Shown: positions 52,112 through 62,076 of the stretch, one piece after another
Layout: the number at the start of each line of letters is the position of its first letter
Numbering within the stretch: the first letter of the stretch is position 1
DNA from: Thalassobacillus sp. CUG 92003
Lineage (GTDB): Bacteria > Bacillota > Bacilli > Bacillales > Halobacillaceae
Assembly (NCBI RefSeq): GCF_013618635.1
Contig: NZ_JABLSJ010000006.1
Coordinates: 62,001 to 126,000 of the forward strand
Direction of reading: 5' to 3'
DNA length: 64,000 bases
Notes under the pieces: generated by a model
Databases searched by the model: none
What the model saw: only the letters and a program-made list of their open reading frames with translations
Told to the model about the DNA's origin: nothing
Program-made: the position numbers and the translations under genes

Positions 52112-52948
52112 TTATTTTGCTTTCTTGCTCGTAGACGTCTTTTTCTTCGATTTCGATTTATTTTTCGCCTTGCTTTTATTTGCCTTATCAACCGAAGCTT
52201 CCAGTGCATCCATTAAATTGGTCACGTTATCCTGTTTCGGCTGTTTTGCCTCGATCGTGACATCTTCATTATTTTTCTTATGCTCAATCATGGAAAGCAA
52301 TTTGTTCCGATAGTCGTCTTGATAATTACCGGGCTCAAATGGTTTGGTCAATTGATCGATCAGCATGACAGCCGTATCAAGTTCTTTTTTGACAATATTT
52401 TCACTTTCTGGAATGTTAGGTACATCATCGGCACTTCTGACTTCATCCGGATAGTGAATCGTTTCCATGACTAATGTGTTTTGGTAAATACGGATAGCTG
52501 CCAATTGTTCTTTCGATCTCAGGATGATTTTGGCCACTCCGATTTTCCCACTGTCTTGCAATGCTTGTCTTAACAGAGCATATGCTTTTGAGCCCCCATC
52601 GTTTGGCGACAAATAATAACTTTTTTCAAAGTAGATCGGATCTATCTCATCTAACTCTACAAAATCCAGAATTTCTACGCTCTTATCCCCTGAAGCTTCT
52701 TTAAGCTCAGCTAAGTCTTCTTCGTCCAACACGACGAATTTATTTTTGCTGTATTCGTACGCTTTAACAATTTCATCATGACCCACTTCCCGTTCACAAA
52801 CCGGGCACTCTTTCTTGTATTTAATGGGTGTCTGACATTCTTTATGGAGCTGACGGAATTTCACATCCTTATTCTCAGTGGCTGCGTGTAGTTTAATCGG
52901 GATATTCACTAAACCGAAGCTGATCGATCCTTTCCACATCGTATGCAT
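52112..52948 (-). CDS. ku: DNA end-binding protein Ku
   Basis: A 278-residue bacterial Ku, which binds DNA double-strand ends and recruits LigD. MHTMWKGSISFGLVNIPIKLHAAT opens the Ku core, with CPVCEREVGHDEIVKAYEYSK following and RIYQNTLVMETIHYPDE in the beta-barrel. The C-terminus is a Lys/Ser-rich tail (about the last 30 residues), a known variable feature that helps DNA binding. Divergent from ligD, 86 bases apart. In B. subtilis this system repairs spore DNA. Confidence 0.95.
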   Translation of the reverse strand: MHTMWKGSISFGLVNIPIKLHAATENKDVKFRQLHKECQTPIKYKKECPVCEREVGHDEIVKAYEYSKNKFVVLDEEDLAELKEASGDKSVEILDFVELDEIDPIYFEKSYYLSPNDGGSKAYALLRQALQDSGKIGVAKIILRSKEQLAAIRIYQNTLVMETIHYPDEVRSADDVPNIPESENIVKKELDTAVMLIDQLTKPFEPGNYQDDYRNKLLSMIEHKKNNEDVTIEAKQPKQDNVTNLMDALEASVDKANKSKAKNKSKSKKKTSTSKKAK

Positions 52949-53034
52949 ATCGTTTCACCTGCTTTTTATTGTTTGACTTCCTTTGGTTAACTTTTGATAT
53001 TTCACGCCAAACTATTCAAAAAGGGGTGAAACTT

Positions 53035-54852
53035 ATGACTGTGCAGCCGATGAAGCCCATTTTGACCCAAACACTTCCAAAAGAGGAAGGCTGGTGTTAT
53101 GAAATAAAATATGACGGATTCCGATGCACCCTGACGTGGGATAAAAAAGGAATAAAACTGACTAGCCGGAATCAAACGGATTTAACACCGCTATTCCCGG
53201 AAATCATAGCCTATTGCAACACTTTGGAAGAAGACATAGCCCCTTGTCTTCCCTTGGTCCTCGATGGGGAAATCGTCGTGTTGACAAATAAATATCAAAG
53301 CCATTTTGAAGAAGTGCAACGACGGGGCCGTCTTCAGAACGGAAAGCGAATTGAAACAGCTGCACAATCGCGTCCGGCGCATTTTATTTTATTTGATGTG
53401 CTGATATGTGCTCAAGACCAGAAAGACCTCCCTTTCATGAAGCGACGGGATAAACTGCAAGAAGTGAGTGCTATGCTCCACGCAAGTACGAGCGTCAAAC
53501 CAGATGTACCGTTTTTGTTAATTGAACAAAGCGATCAATCTGAGGTTATGCTTCGAATCGCCGACGTTTATCTTGCCGAAGGCATTGTAGCAAAACGAAT
53601 ACAATCTCGGTATCAACCCGGAAAACAGCGCGATTGGCTAAAGTGGAAGAACTGGCGTTGTGTGAGTGCATTTATTCAAAGCTATAATCAGTCAAATGAC
53701 TACTATCGTTTAGCTGCTTATCACATAGACTCGGAGCCCCTTGAAATAGGGAAATGCAAGCATGGGTTATCCGATGAAGAAGCAACGACACTCAAACGTG
53801 TGATGACATCAAAGGGGCATAGGAAGCAAGATGATATCGTGATTCCTCCAGCCATCAGTGCTGATATCCATTGCATCAATACAGACGTCACTTCATTACG
53901 TGAACCGTCATTCGCTGGGCTCAGGCCCGACAAGTCACCAGAGGAATGCAACTGGGAGCAGCTCGAATGGGATGTTAGAAAGATGCCGCCTCGTGACACG
54001 TTCACAAATTTGGATAAACAGTTAATCCCGGAAGCATCCATCACTAAACAGGACCTCTTATGTTACTTACGTGAGATTTATCCGTATATGGAACCTTTTC
54101 TAAGCGGGCGCCAACTAACGGTCATTCGATATCCCGATGGCATCCATGAGGAACAATTTTTTCAAAAGCATTTACCGGATTATGCACCTGAGCACTTGAA
54201 AAAAAGCAGTGAAAACGTGCAACAAGTTGATGATTATAAGGATCTATTGTGGTTTGGCAACCAGGGAAGCCTCGAGTATCATGTTCCTTTTCAAACACTT
54301 GCTTCCGACTTTTCATCTGAAATTATATTGGATCTTGATCCGCCTGCTGACTCTCAATTTTCACTGGCGGTTAAAGCAGCCTCCTATATTAAAACGATTT
54401 GCGATAAATTGGGGCTTGCTTCATTTCTGAAAACCTCCGGCAACAAAGGATTACAGGTTTACATTCCGCTGCCTGAACATACCGTCACTTTTGCTGAAAC
54501 GGCTACATTCAATCACATTCTTGCTGATACGCTCGTAAGGTATGAACCGGAATTATTCACAATTGAACGCTTGAAAAAGAATCGGGAAGAACGCCTCTAT
54601 ATTGACTACCTTCAACACGCAGAAGGCAAAACCATCATCGCCCCTTATTCACCCCGAGGGAATACAGAAGCCGGCGTCGCTACACCCGTTTATTGGCAAG
54701 AACTCGAATCATTGCATTCAGCCAAGCAATTCACGATGAACTCCGTGATAAAACGGATACGCGAACATGGCTGTCCGTTTGCAAGTTATGCATATATGAA
54801 GTCGCAGCAAAACCTTGAAGGTTTCTATAAGATATTACAGGGAGATAAATAA
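53035..54852 (+). CDS. ligD: ATP-dependent DNA ligase D (ligase plus polymerase domains)
   Basis: A 605-residue two-domain LigD. The ligase domain is N-terminal: adenylated Lys25 in YEIKYDGFR, LVLDGEIVVL and EGIVAKRIQSRYQPGKQRDWLKWKN. The archaeo-eukaryotic primase-type polymerase domain is C-terminal: DLLWFGNQGSLEYHV, the metal Asp pair in ILDLDPP, and TSGNKGLQVYIPL. There is no phosphoesterase domain, the usual Bacillus arrangement. ATG at 53035 follows AAAGGGGTG; the frame extends upstream to 52969 without support. Acts with Ku in end joining. Confidence 0.94.
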   Translation: MTVQPMKPILTQTLPKEEGWCYEIKYDGFRCTLTWDKKGIKLTSRNQTDLTPLFPEIIAYCNTLEEDIAPCLPLVLDGEIVVLTNKYQSHFEEVQRRGRLQNGKRIETAAQSRPAHFILFDVLICAQDQKDLPFMKRRDKLQEVSAMLHASTSVKPDVPFLLIEQSDQSEVMLRIADVYLAEGIVAKRIQSRYQPGKQRDWLKWKNWRCVSAFIQSYNQSNDYYRLAAYHIDSEPLEIGKCKHGLSDEEATTLKRVMTSKGHRKQDDIVIPPAISADIHCINTDVTSLREPSFAGLRPDKSPEECNWEQLEWDVRKMPPRDTFTNLDKQLIPEASITKQDLLCYLREIYPYMEPFLSGRQLTVIRYPDGIHEEQFFQKHLPDYAPEHLKKSSENVQQVDDYKDLLWFGNQGSLEYHVPFQTLASDFSSEIILDLDPPADSQFSLAVKAASYIKTICDKLGLASFLKTSGNKGLQVYIPLPEHTVTFAETATFNHILADTLVRYEPELFTIERLKKNREERLYIDYLQHAEGKTIIAPYSPRGNTEAGVATPVYWQELESLHSAKQFTMNSVIKRIREHGCPFASYAYMKSQQNLEGFYKILQGDK

Positions 54853-54876
54853 AAGAGGAGGGCATGTACGTTAGCA

Positions 54877-54914
54877 TAAAAAAAGCCGAACTGATTTAAG
54901 CGAAATCGTACGGC
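54877..54914 (-). terminator. Terminator of the aldo/keto reductase gene
   Basis: Arms GCCG/CGGC outside and GATTT/AAATC inside; a seven-T run follows on the minus strand. Confidence 0.75.
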
Positions 54915-54956
54915 ATGTCATTGAGTTTTGTCCTGCTTGTTTTATATGGTAGGTTC

Positions 54957-55781
54957 CTATGCGCCCATCTCATCCGGATGAGGACCGATTCTACCATTGT
55001 TATCCAGCGCACTAATTTTATCGATTTCATCATCCGTCAGCTTAAAGTCGAAAATATCAGCATTCTCTTCCTGGCGCTTTCGCTTTGAAGATTTTGGAAT
55101 CGTAATGACCCCTTGATGGAGATCCCATCGTAAAATAATTTGAGCTGGTGTTTTATTATACTTTTCCGCCAGCTGTTTTAATATAGGTGCATCAAAATAG
55201 TGACCTCTTCCTAATGGGGACCAGGCTTCAATTGCAATATCATGCTTTTTACAATAGTCTCGCGTTTCTTGTTGGATAAGTTCAGGATGAAATTCAATCT
55301 GATTGACCATTGGCTTAACTTCCGCATCCTTCATCAACTCATCTAAATGGTGAGGCATGAAGTTGCTTACACCGATTGCACCGACTTTACCCTCGTGGTA
55401 AAGCTGCTCCATCGCACGCCACGTGTCTTTGAATTTGCCTTTTATCGGCCAATGAACCAAATAAAGATCCAACTTGTCTAGCCCTAATTTATCTAAACTG
55501 CGTTGAAATGCCTCGAATGTTTCGTCATAACCTTGTTCGTCGTTCCAGATTTTAGTTGTCACAAACAACTCCTCACGCGGAACATCCGATTGTTTGATGG
55601 CGGTACCGACGCCCTCTTCATTTCCATAGAAAGACGCCGTATCTATATGACGATAGCCGACATCCAATGCTGATTGGATAGCTTCTTCAACTTCGCCGCC
55701 TTCCTGCATTTTATATACGCCAAGACCGACTAACGGAATTTGAACACCGTTATGTAGGGTTGTTGTCTGGGTAAGTGTCAT
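54957..55781 (-). CDS. Aldo/keto reductase
   Basis: A 274-residue NADPH-dependent AKR of the YvgN/2,5-diketogluconate-reductase-like group. The catalytic tetrad is visible: Asp and Tyr in HIDTASFYGNEEGVG, Lys in TKIWN, His in LVHWP; cofactor region IPKSSKRKRQEEN. It reduces aldehydes such as methylglyoxal or xenobiotic carbonyls in relatives. AAGGAG precedes the ATG. Monocistronic. Confidence 0.9.
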   Translation of the reverse strand: MTLTQTTTLHNGVQIPLVGLGVYKMQEGGEVEEAIQSALDVGYRHIDTASFYGNEEGVGTAIKQSDVPREELFVTTKIWNDEQGYDETFEAFQRSLDKLGLDKLDLYLVHWPIKGKFKDTWRAMEQLYHEGKVGAIGVSNFMPHHLDELMKDAEVKPMVNQIEFHPELIQQETRDYCKKHDIAIEAWSPLGRGHYFDAPILKQLAEKYNKTPAQIILRWDLHQGVITIPKSSKRKRQEENADIFDFKLTDDEIDKISALDNNGRIGPHPDEMGA

Positions 55782-55878
55782 GTTTCCCCACTCCTTTTTC
55801 TGGACTATGAACTATCTTTTCCTATGAAATCAATACCCTTTGCACATTGATTCTTAAACGTACGAAAGGAAAAAGGTG

Positions 55879-56232
55879 TCATTTATGGGGATTATTTTCG
55901 ATATATTTTGGCAATTTCATTTCGTATACAAAGAAAGATAAAACACGAAGCAAAATCGGATATAGGGCGATAATGCCGAGCAAATCTCCAATCAACCCCA
56001 GTGCATTCGTGGCTAACATCCAAACCGCAAGTATGGTCATAAGCACGGTCGTTACATTCCCGGCGCTGCCATTGACGGGAGACCAGTTCCCTGCAATGGT
56101 TCGTGTATCCTGTTCGAGCAATTCAAAGCATCGGTAGTGAAAAGGACGAAGCCGGAACCAATTCGAAGCTGTAATCAATTCATCCCGGTCCCTGATTTCT
56201 TTGTAGCAGTACCGACAAATATTAGATTTCAT
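55879..56232 (-). CDS. Small zinc-finger membrane protein
   Basis: A 117-residue protein with an N-terminal Cys/His pair region (CRYCYKEIRDRDELI, later HYRCFELLE) that could bind one zinc, then two membrane segments (about residues 58-75 and 78-95) and a basic tail. I do not recognise the family. ATG at 56232 follows AGGAG; the longer frame to 56280 is less likely. Confidence 0.6.
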   Translation of the reverse strand: MKSNICRYCYKEIRDRDELITASNWFRLRPFHYRCFELLEQDTRTIAGNWSPVNGSAGNVTTVLMTILAVWMLATNALGLIGDLLGIIALYPILLRVLSFFVYEMKLPKYIENNPHK

Positions 56233-56362
56233 GTCATCTACTCCTGTATAAATATTTTGCTTAAATCTATTATATCTCACGTATACCCTAAATTGCTATG
56301 GCCAGCAATCGCGCAGGTAGCAACGCCAATATCCCACAGACTTCATTATATGCTGCCAATCA

Positions 56363-56412
56363 TAATAAAGCGATCACCTCACACAGTCTCTGATGCAAGG
56401 TAAATCGCTTTT
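56363..56412 (-). terminator. Terminator of murG
   Basis: Arms AAAGCGAT-ACCT/AGGT-ATCGCTTT with small bulges, long loop, T-rich on the minus strand. Confidence 0.6.
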
Positions 56413-56429
56413 CAATTACAATATATTTA

Positions 56430-57509
56430 CTAGTTCTTGGCTTCACTCAAAATAATATCGATGACATGTTCTTTTGCACGTTGACTTTGGTAGGTGGCCA
56501 TTTGCGTAATCAATTGATCTTTTTGCTCCATTAATATGTGTATCTCGTCTCGCAAGCGGTCCTGGGTCAATTCTTCTTCTTCTAATTTACGTGCATACCC
56601 CTGTTTTACAAAAGAATCTGCATTCAAGATTTGATCGCCGCGGCTTGCTTGACGTGAAAGTGGAATCAATAGCATCGGCTTACGTAAGGCGAGAAATTCG
56701 AAGATGGCATTCGACCCTGCCCTTGAAACAATAAAATCGGTTGCAGCAAATAAATCATTCAACCCTTCGTTGACATATTCAAACTGCTGATAGCCTGATT
56801 GTTGCAACTCATCGTTACGTTGCCCTTTTCCACAAATATGGATAATCTGCAAATGTTCGAGCAATACATCTAAATTGGCTCGGATCGCATCATTGATTTT
56901 TTTAGAGCCTGAGCTTCCTCCCATAACCATCAGTACGGGTTTTTGTTGATGAAACCCACATGTTTGCAAACCTCGTTCACGGCTTCCTTTAAACAATTCT
57001 TCTCGAACGAGTGCACCGATGACCTCACTTTTCTCTGCCGGCAAGTGGTTGGTTGTTTCAGGAAATGTGGCTAATATGCGCTTCGCAAATGGAAAAGACA
57101 GTTTATTGGCAAGGCCCGGTGTGAAATCTGATTCATGAATGATGGAAGGCACCCGGTTTAGTTTTGCTGCGGCCACGACTGGAACCGAGACAAACCCGCC
57201 TTTAGAAAACACGATGCTTGGTTTTCGTTTACGCATGATGCGATGGGCTTGCATCAGCCCTTTAAGTACTTTGAATGGATCCTTAACATTTTCCTTTGAT
57301 AAATAGCGTCTTAATTTTCCTGTAGAAATAGCGTGATAGTTCACATATTCCAACGGTTCAATCAGTTCGCGTTCAATCCCCTTGTATGAACCTATATAAT
57401 CTATTTCATATCCCCGCTCATGAAATTCAGGGATCAATGCCAAGTTCACAATCACATGACCGGCTGTGCCGCCTCCAGTGAACAAGATTCGCTTCGCTTC
57501 ATTACTCAT
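56430..57509 (-). CDS. murG: Stand-alone MurG-type glycosyltransferase
   Basis: A 359-residue glycosyltransferase of the MurG family, which adds GlcNAc to lipid I to make lipid II on the inner membrane face. N-terminal [16 protein letters not shown], then [38 protein letters not shown] and the donor-site [23 protein letters not shown]. The gene is outside a division and cell wall cluster, so it is probably the second, stand-alone MurG found in many Firmicutes. Sugar specificity is inferred from the family. Confidence 0.88.
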   Translation of the reverse strand: MSNEAKRILFTGGGTAGHVIVNLALIPEFHERGYEIDYIGSYKGIERELIEPLEYVNYHAISTGKLRRYLSKENVKDPFKVLKGLMQAHRIMRKRKPSIVFSKGGFVSVPVVAAAKLNRVPSIIHESDFTPGLANKLSFPFAKRILATFPETTNHLPAEKSEVIGALVREELFKGSRERGLQTCGFHQQKPVLMVMGGSSGSKKINDAIRANLDVLLEHLQIIHICGKGQRNDELQQSGYQQFEYVNEGLNDLFAATDFIVSRAGSNAIFEFLALRKPMLLIPLSRQASRGDQILNADSFVKQGYARKLEEEELTQDRLRDEIHILMEQKDQLITQMATYQSQRAKEHVIDIILSEAKN

Positions 57510-57610
57510 GGCTATACTTCCTTTCTAACGTTGACGACTGTGCATCGATACTCAACTATGCTATAATCCTTCCTATCCTAAGGGAATTGTATCAGAAAAG
57601 GAAGAGCAAT

Positions 57611-58969
57611 ATGTACGAAACTCATTCAATCAAAGAAAAGTTGCGCTTGCTCGTTATCATTTTTCTTCCAATTTTAATGACCCAACTCGGCATGTATGCC
57701 ATGAACCTATTTGACACCATCATGTCAGGTCAAGCAGGAGCGGCTGATTTAGCGGGGGTCGCTATTGGGTCAAATATTTGGCTTCCGATTTTCACAGGCA
57801 TTAATGGTATTTTATTGGCCATCTCGCCTATCGTCGCTCAGTTAAAAGGGGGCGAACAGGAAGAGGATATCACGGAAGCCGTCAAACAAGGCGTTTACTT
57901 AGCGATTGTACTGGCTTTAGCAGTTGCTTTCGTTGGTTTTTTTCTGCTTGATCCGATATTGAACCTCATGAATATTGAAGCTGACGTGCGCCATATTGCA
58001 AAATATTACTTGTTGACGCTCGGTATCGGCATCGTCCCTTTGTTTGTATTTAATGTTTACCGCTGCTTTATTGATGCGTTGGGGCATACGAGGGTAACGA
58101 TGATTGTAATCCTGCTCACACTGCCGACAAATATCCTTTTTAATTATGTCTTGATTTTTGGTAAGTGGGGGATGCCTGCCCTTGGAGGAATCGGAGCAGG
58201 GCTTGCCTCAGCTCTGACTTACTGGGTTGCGTTCGGCATCGTCATCATCGTCATTTTTCAGATTGCACCGTTCCGTCATTATGCCTTGTTAGCAAATTGG
58301 ACTACCCCTTCACTCAAAGCCTGGGGCTATCAATTAAAAATCGGCATCCCGATTGGCTTTGCTATATTCTTCGAGACGAGCATATTTGCCGCTGTCACGT
58401 TTTTCATGACAGCGTATGATACCTATACCATTGCGGCCCACCAGGCAGCCATTAACTTTGCTTCATTATTGTATATGCTCCCCTTAAGTATCGCCTTTGC
58501 CCTCACCATTGCTATCGGTTTCGAAACAGGTGCTAAGCGTTACGAACATGCCCGCCACTACGCCAATCTTGGAATTAGCCTGGCTGTCCTCATGTCCGTA
58601 GCAGCTGGGATTATTTTGTATGTGTTTGATGGGGCGGTGGCCCGATTATACAGCTCCACTCCAGAAGTCATTGCATTAACAGAAAACTTTATATTCTATG
58701 CGATTTTCTTTCAATTATCCGATGCATTCGGTGCCCCGATCCAAGGCGTTCTTAGAGGGTATAAGGACGTGAATATCACGTTGATCATGGCTTTTGTGTC
58801 CTACTGGGGCATCGGTCTTCCAAGCGGTTGGTTGCTTGCTCATTACACAGCTCTCGGCCCCTACGGGTATTGGATGAGTTTAATTATTGGTTTAACTGCT
58901 GGGGCGGTTGCTCTGCTTATTCGCATGCTGAATGTGCAGCGTCAATATATGCACAGTTACACGTCATAA
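57611..58969 (+). CDS. MATE-family efflux transporter
   Basis: A 452-residue protein with 12 membrane segments in two halves. The first helix has LPILMTQLGMYAMNLFDTIMSGQAGAADLAGVA-type sequence (for example MNLFDTIMSG), the second half AFAIFFETSIFAAVTF-like. It exports drugs or metabolites by sodium or proton antiport. ATG at 57611 follows AAAAGGAAGAG; an upstream TTG frame is not convincing. Divergent from murG. Confidence 0.88.
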   Translation: MYETHSIKEKLRLLVIIFLPILMTQLGMYAMNLFDTIMSGQAGAADLAGVAIGSNIWLPIFTGINGILLAISPIVAQLKGGEQEEDITEAVKQGVYLAIVLALAVAFVGFFLLDPILNLMNIEADVRHIAKYYLLTLGIGIVPLFVFNVYRCFIDALGHTRVTMIVILLTLPTNILFNYVLIFGKWGMPALGGIGAGLASALTYWVAFGIVIIVIFQIAPFRHYALLANWTTPSLKAWGYQLKIGIPIGFAIFFETSIFAAVTFFMTAYDTYTIAAHQAAINFASLLYMLPLSIAFALTIAIGFETGAKRYEHARHYANLGISLAVLMSVAAGIILYVFDGAVARLYSSTPEVIALTENFIFYAIFFQLSDAFGAPIQGVLRGYKDVNITLIMAFVSYWGIGLPSGWLLAHYTALGPYGYWMSLIIGLTAGAVALLIRMLNVQRQYMHSYTS

Positions 58970-58993
58970 CGCGAGACAAGGACAATAAAGCAC

Positions 58994-59034
58994 AAAAATT
59001 CCGAACAATTTCGCTGAAACTGTTCGGAATTTTT
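58994..59034. terminator. Bidirectional terminator
   Basis: Perfect 14-base arms AAAAATTCCGAACA and TGTTCGGAATTTTT, 13-base loop, between the MATE gene and the opposing dehydrogenase gene. Confidence 0.9.
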
Positions 59035-59083
59035 GCGTTTAAGAGGGCTTCGAAAAGTGCAAATGACATAGCCCGGGTCTCTT

Positions 59084-60511
59084 TTAATGATCCAGATTCA
59101 TGACAATCAAGCGTTCTTCTGTCATTTCATCTACGCTGTATTTTGGTCCTTCTTTACCCCAGCCGCTGCTTTTCACACCACCGTATGGCATTAAATCAAC
59201 ACGGTATTGGGAGGAATCGTTAATCATTAACCCGCCGACTTGAACGCGTTTAGCGGCTTTAAATGCTTTATCGATATCCTGCGTGAAAATCCCGCCTTGC
59301 AACCCATACGGTGATTCGTTCACCTCATCAATACACGCATCTAAATTTTCAAAGGATTGCATCGTGACAATAGGTGCAAATGCTTCTTCACATACGACTT
59401 TCATATCTTTTGTGACATTATCGATAATGGTCGGCTGGAGCATGGCCCCTGTTCGCTCTCCACCAGCGAGGACTTCAGCCCCACTCTTCTTCGCTTCCTC
59501 AATCCAGGCGTAAGCTCGCTTGGCTTCTTCTTCACTAATCATCGGTCCAACATCGGTCTTAGGGTCTGCAGGGTCTCCAACATTCAATTGCTGGACCGCT
59601 TCAATGAATTTCTCCTGAAACGCCTCTTTGACTGATTCATGGATGTATAAGCGCTGCACAGAAATACAGACTTGCCCTGCGAAAGCAAAACTTTTAGCTG
59701 CGGTATTCGCTGCAGCTTTATCCAGATCAGCATCTTGATCAATAATCACAGGCGAGTTGTTTCCGAGTTCCAGAATGAGCTTGTTCAACCCTGTTTGCTG
59801 TTTTAGCTTTAAACCGACTTCGGCACTTCCTGTAAAGGTATACAACCTAATGCGTTCGTCCTCCATCATCTTGGCCCCAACAGTGGACCCCGATCCAATC
59901 AACACATTTAGAAAGCCTCTCGGCAAACCGGCTTCCTCAAATATTTCTGCCAGTTTCAGAGCCGTTACCGGGGTAGCGCTCGCCGGTTTCAAGACGACCG
60001 GGTTAGCCGCCGCTATGGCAGGTGCTATTTTATGTGCCACTAAATTGAGTGGGAAGTTGAATGGACTGATGGCGCCTACGACCCCTACAGGGACTTTCCA
60101 CGTAAACGCCATCCGGTTTTCTGAACCAGGAGCAGCATCTACAGGCACCCCTTCTCCGTGAATCCGTTTGGCTTCTTCGGCGGATAATTCGATCGTCTGG
60201 GTGGCACGGTCTACTTCAGTGCGTGTCTGTTTTAATGGCTTCCCTGCTTCCATCGTTATTGTATTGGCGAGTTCTTCTTTATGTTCCTGAAGCAATTCAC
60301 TCACCTGTTTCAATATCCGATAACGTTCATAAGGGTCGAATCGCGTTGTCTGAAATGCCCGTTCAGCAGCTGTAACAGCCTGATTCACTTCATTTTCCGA
60401 CGCTTTGGATACTTCCGCGAAAGCGTCTAGCGTATATTTATTTTGGACTTCAAGCTTTTGCTCTGTCGTCTTCCATTGGCCGTCTATATATAAGTTATAC
60501 GTTTGAACCAT
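59084..60511 (-). CDS. Aldehyde dehydrogenase family protein
   Basis: A 475-residue NAD(P)-dependent aldehyde dehydrogenase. Cofactor Asn in ISPFNFPLNLVAHKIAPA, Lys in VVLKPASATP, Glu in LELGNNSP, catalytic Cys in GQVCISVQR. The closing MPYGGVKSSGWGKEGPKYSVDEMTEE resembles lactaldehyde/glycolaldehyde and succinate-semialdehyde group enzymes. Exact substrate unknown. Monocistronic. Confidence 0.9.
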   Translation of the reverse strand: MVQTYNLYIDGQWKTTEQKLEVQNKYTLDAFAEVSKASENEVNQAVTAAERAFQTTRFDPYERYRILKQVSELLQEHKEELANTITMEAGKPLKQTRTEVDRATQTIELSAEEAKRIHGEGVPVDAAPGSENRMAFTWKVPVGVVGAISPFNFPLNLVAHKIAPAIAAANPVVLKPASATPVTALKLAEIFEEAGLPRGFLNVLIGSGSTVGAKMMEDERIRLYTFTGSAEVGLKLKQQTGLNKLILELGNNSPVIIDQDADLDKAAANTAAKSFAFAGQVCISVQRLYIHESVKEAFQEKFIEAVQQLNVGDPADPKTDVGPMISEEEAKRAYAWIEEAKKSGAEVLAGGERTGAMLQPTIIDNVTKDMKVVCEEAFAPIVTMQSFENLDACIDEVNESPYGLQGGIFTQDIDKAFKAAKRVQVGGLMINDSSQYRVDLMPYGGVKSSGWGKEGPKYSVDEMTEERLIVMNLDH

Positions 60512-60620
60512 GTAATGACGCTCCTTTCAAAGGAATCTACATGTTATATAGCCCTCATTTTCTTGCAATAAACGTTAGCACAACAAAATGAGGCTTTTAT
60601 AACTTATGGCCTTTGAAGAA

Positions 60621-60665
60621 GCAAAAAAGCGTTTCAAAGGTTTTGAAAACCTTTGAAACGCTCGC
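60621..60665 (-). terminator. Terminator of the nucleoside transporter gene
   Basis: Perfect 17-base arms AGCGTTTCAAAGGTTTT and its complement with almost no loop; T-run on the minus strand. Confidence 0.9.
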
Positions 60666-60669
60666 TTGA

Positions 60670-61863
60670 TTACAAGAATAGACCTGCCATTGTAGCGGAG
60701 AGCATTGAACCAAGAGTGGCCCCGATCAATAGTTTCATACCAAATCCAGAAACGCGTCCGCCTTTATCTGCGTCAATTCCTTGAACGGTACCAGCAATGA
60801 TGCCAATGGAAGAGAAGTTAGCAAAGCTGGTGAGAAATACGGTCACAATGCCGACCGTTTTTTCTTGCATTTGCTGAACCATCGGTTGGAATTCGAGCAT
60901 AGCGACAAATTCGTTCGTCACAATTTTCGTCCCCATGATCGAACCTGCTTCCAGGACTTCTCCAGCTGGAATACCCATCAACAACCCGATTGGAGCAATG
61001 ACGTAGCCTAACACTTCTTGCAGCGTCATACCTCCGAATATACCTGCGAAAGCCCAATTGACAAGTTCCAGGGATGCAATAAATGCAATCAGCATCGTTG
61101 CTACAATTAACGCGATCTTTCCACCGTCTAAAGCGCCGTTCCCCATAGCCTCAAAAAAGCTTTTGGCGTTGGAGACGTCTTGAATATCGACGTGATCCTC
61201 TTCTTTCGGTACTTTGACCGGAGCAATCATCGATGCCACGATCAAGGCACTGAACATGTTTAGCGGCAATGCGACCAATACGTACTGTTCAGGCAAAATA
61301 TTCAAGTACGCTCCAACAATTGATGCTGAAACTGAACCCATTGCCGAAGCACTTACAATATACAGCCGATTATCATTCAATTGTCGGAATTGCGATTTAA
61401 TTGCAATCAACGCCTCAGACTGTCCAAAGAAAATACTGTTAACAGCATTGAAGGATTCCACTTTAGGAAGACCTGTGACATAAGAAAGGCCCCACCCTAA
61501 GTATCTAATGATAAAAGGCAATATTTTTAAATACGTTAATACGGATAGTATCGTCGCAAAGAAAATAATCAATAAAAGCACGTTGAAAAAGAAAACCGTA
61601 GAATTCTCAGCTACTTGAATATTCCCCAGAACGAAATTAACACCTTCAGTTCCAAATTCGATCAGTTTGTTAAAACCGGCTGACACGCCCTTAATAATAG
61701 CTCCGCCAAGCGTTGTCTCGAACATAAACCACGTTGTAAATATTTGTGCAGCTAACATGACGACAATCCCGCGCACATTAATATTCCGTTTGTCATTCGA
61801 CATCAAGAAAGCTATCCCAAGAATGACCGCAATAGCCAATACCCCAAAAATGATACCCAACAC
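60670..61863 (-). CDS. nupC: NupC-family nucleoside transporter
   Basis: A 397-residue concentrative nucleoside transporter with about nine to ten segments. Family blocks: FFNVLLLIIFFATILSVLTYLKILP, NSIFFGQSEALIAIK, SASAMGSVSASIVGAYL and VLEAGSIMGTKIVTNEFVAM. It imports nucleosides with protons or sodium. Start GTG at 61863 follows GGGAGG by nine bases. A cre-like site lies upstream, suggesting catabolite control. Confidence 0.9.
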   Translation of the reverse strand: MLGIIFGVLAIAVILGIAFLMSNDKRNINVRGIVVMLAAQIFTTWFMFETTLGGAIIKGVSAGFNKLIEFGTEGVNFVLGNIQVAENSTVFFFNVLLLIIFFATILSVLTYLKILPFIIRYLGWGLSYVTGLPKVESFNAVNSIFFGQSEALIAIKSQFRQLNDNRLYIVSASAMGSVSASIVGAYLNILPEQYVLVALPLNMFSALIVASMIAPVKVPKEEDHVDIQDVSNAKSFFEAMGNGALDGGKIALIVATMLIAFIASLELVNWAFAGIFGGMTLQEVLGYVIAPIGLLMGIPAGEVLEAGSIMGTKIVTNEFVAMLEFQPMVQQMQEKTVGIVTVFLTSFANFSSIGIIAGTVQGIDADKGGRVSGFGMKLLIGATLGSMLSATMAGLFL

Positions 61864-61905
61864 GTTGAAGTTCCTCCCTTAAGTAGATATAATAAAACAC
61901 TTTTA

Positions 61906-61919
61906 TGAAAATGCTTTCA
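61906..61919. promoter_or_regulatory. cre-like site upstream of nupC
   Basis: On the minus strand TGAAAGCATTTTCA matches the catabolite-responsive element consensus except for the central CG read as CA. It lies about 45 bases upstream of the start. Confidence 0.5.
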
Positions 61920-62008
61920 TACTCTCTTTCCACATAGGATTTTATCAGGTTGTCAGACGTCATGCAAGTGTAGATTGAAATTCCTAATTATCATGTCAAT
62001 CTCCTGAT

Positions 62009-62067
62009 CAAAAAAATAAAAACAGGACTTCATTCCTGATCCTATTGCAAGGGTTGGAATCCTGTTA
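62009..62067 (-). terminator. Terminator of the LysM-CAP gene
   Basis: Arms AACAGGA and TCCTGTT at the base of a long stem-loop; the minus strand continues TTTATTTTTTT. Confidence 0.65.
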
Positions 62068-62076
62068 AAGTTAAGC

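Noticed and set aside
52949-53034. Sigma-G promoters for ku and ligD
   Set aside because: CAAACTA on the plus strand and GAATA on the minus strand resemble half of a sigma-G promoter each, but neither has a partner at correct spacing.
10984-59034. Similar CCGAACA hairpins at 10984 and 58994 as a repeat family
   Set aside because: Both are ordinary terminators at gene ends; the shared core is short and loops differ beyond AATTTC.
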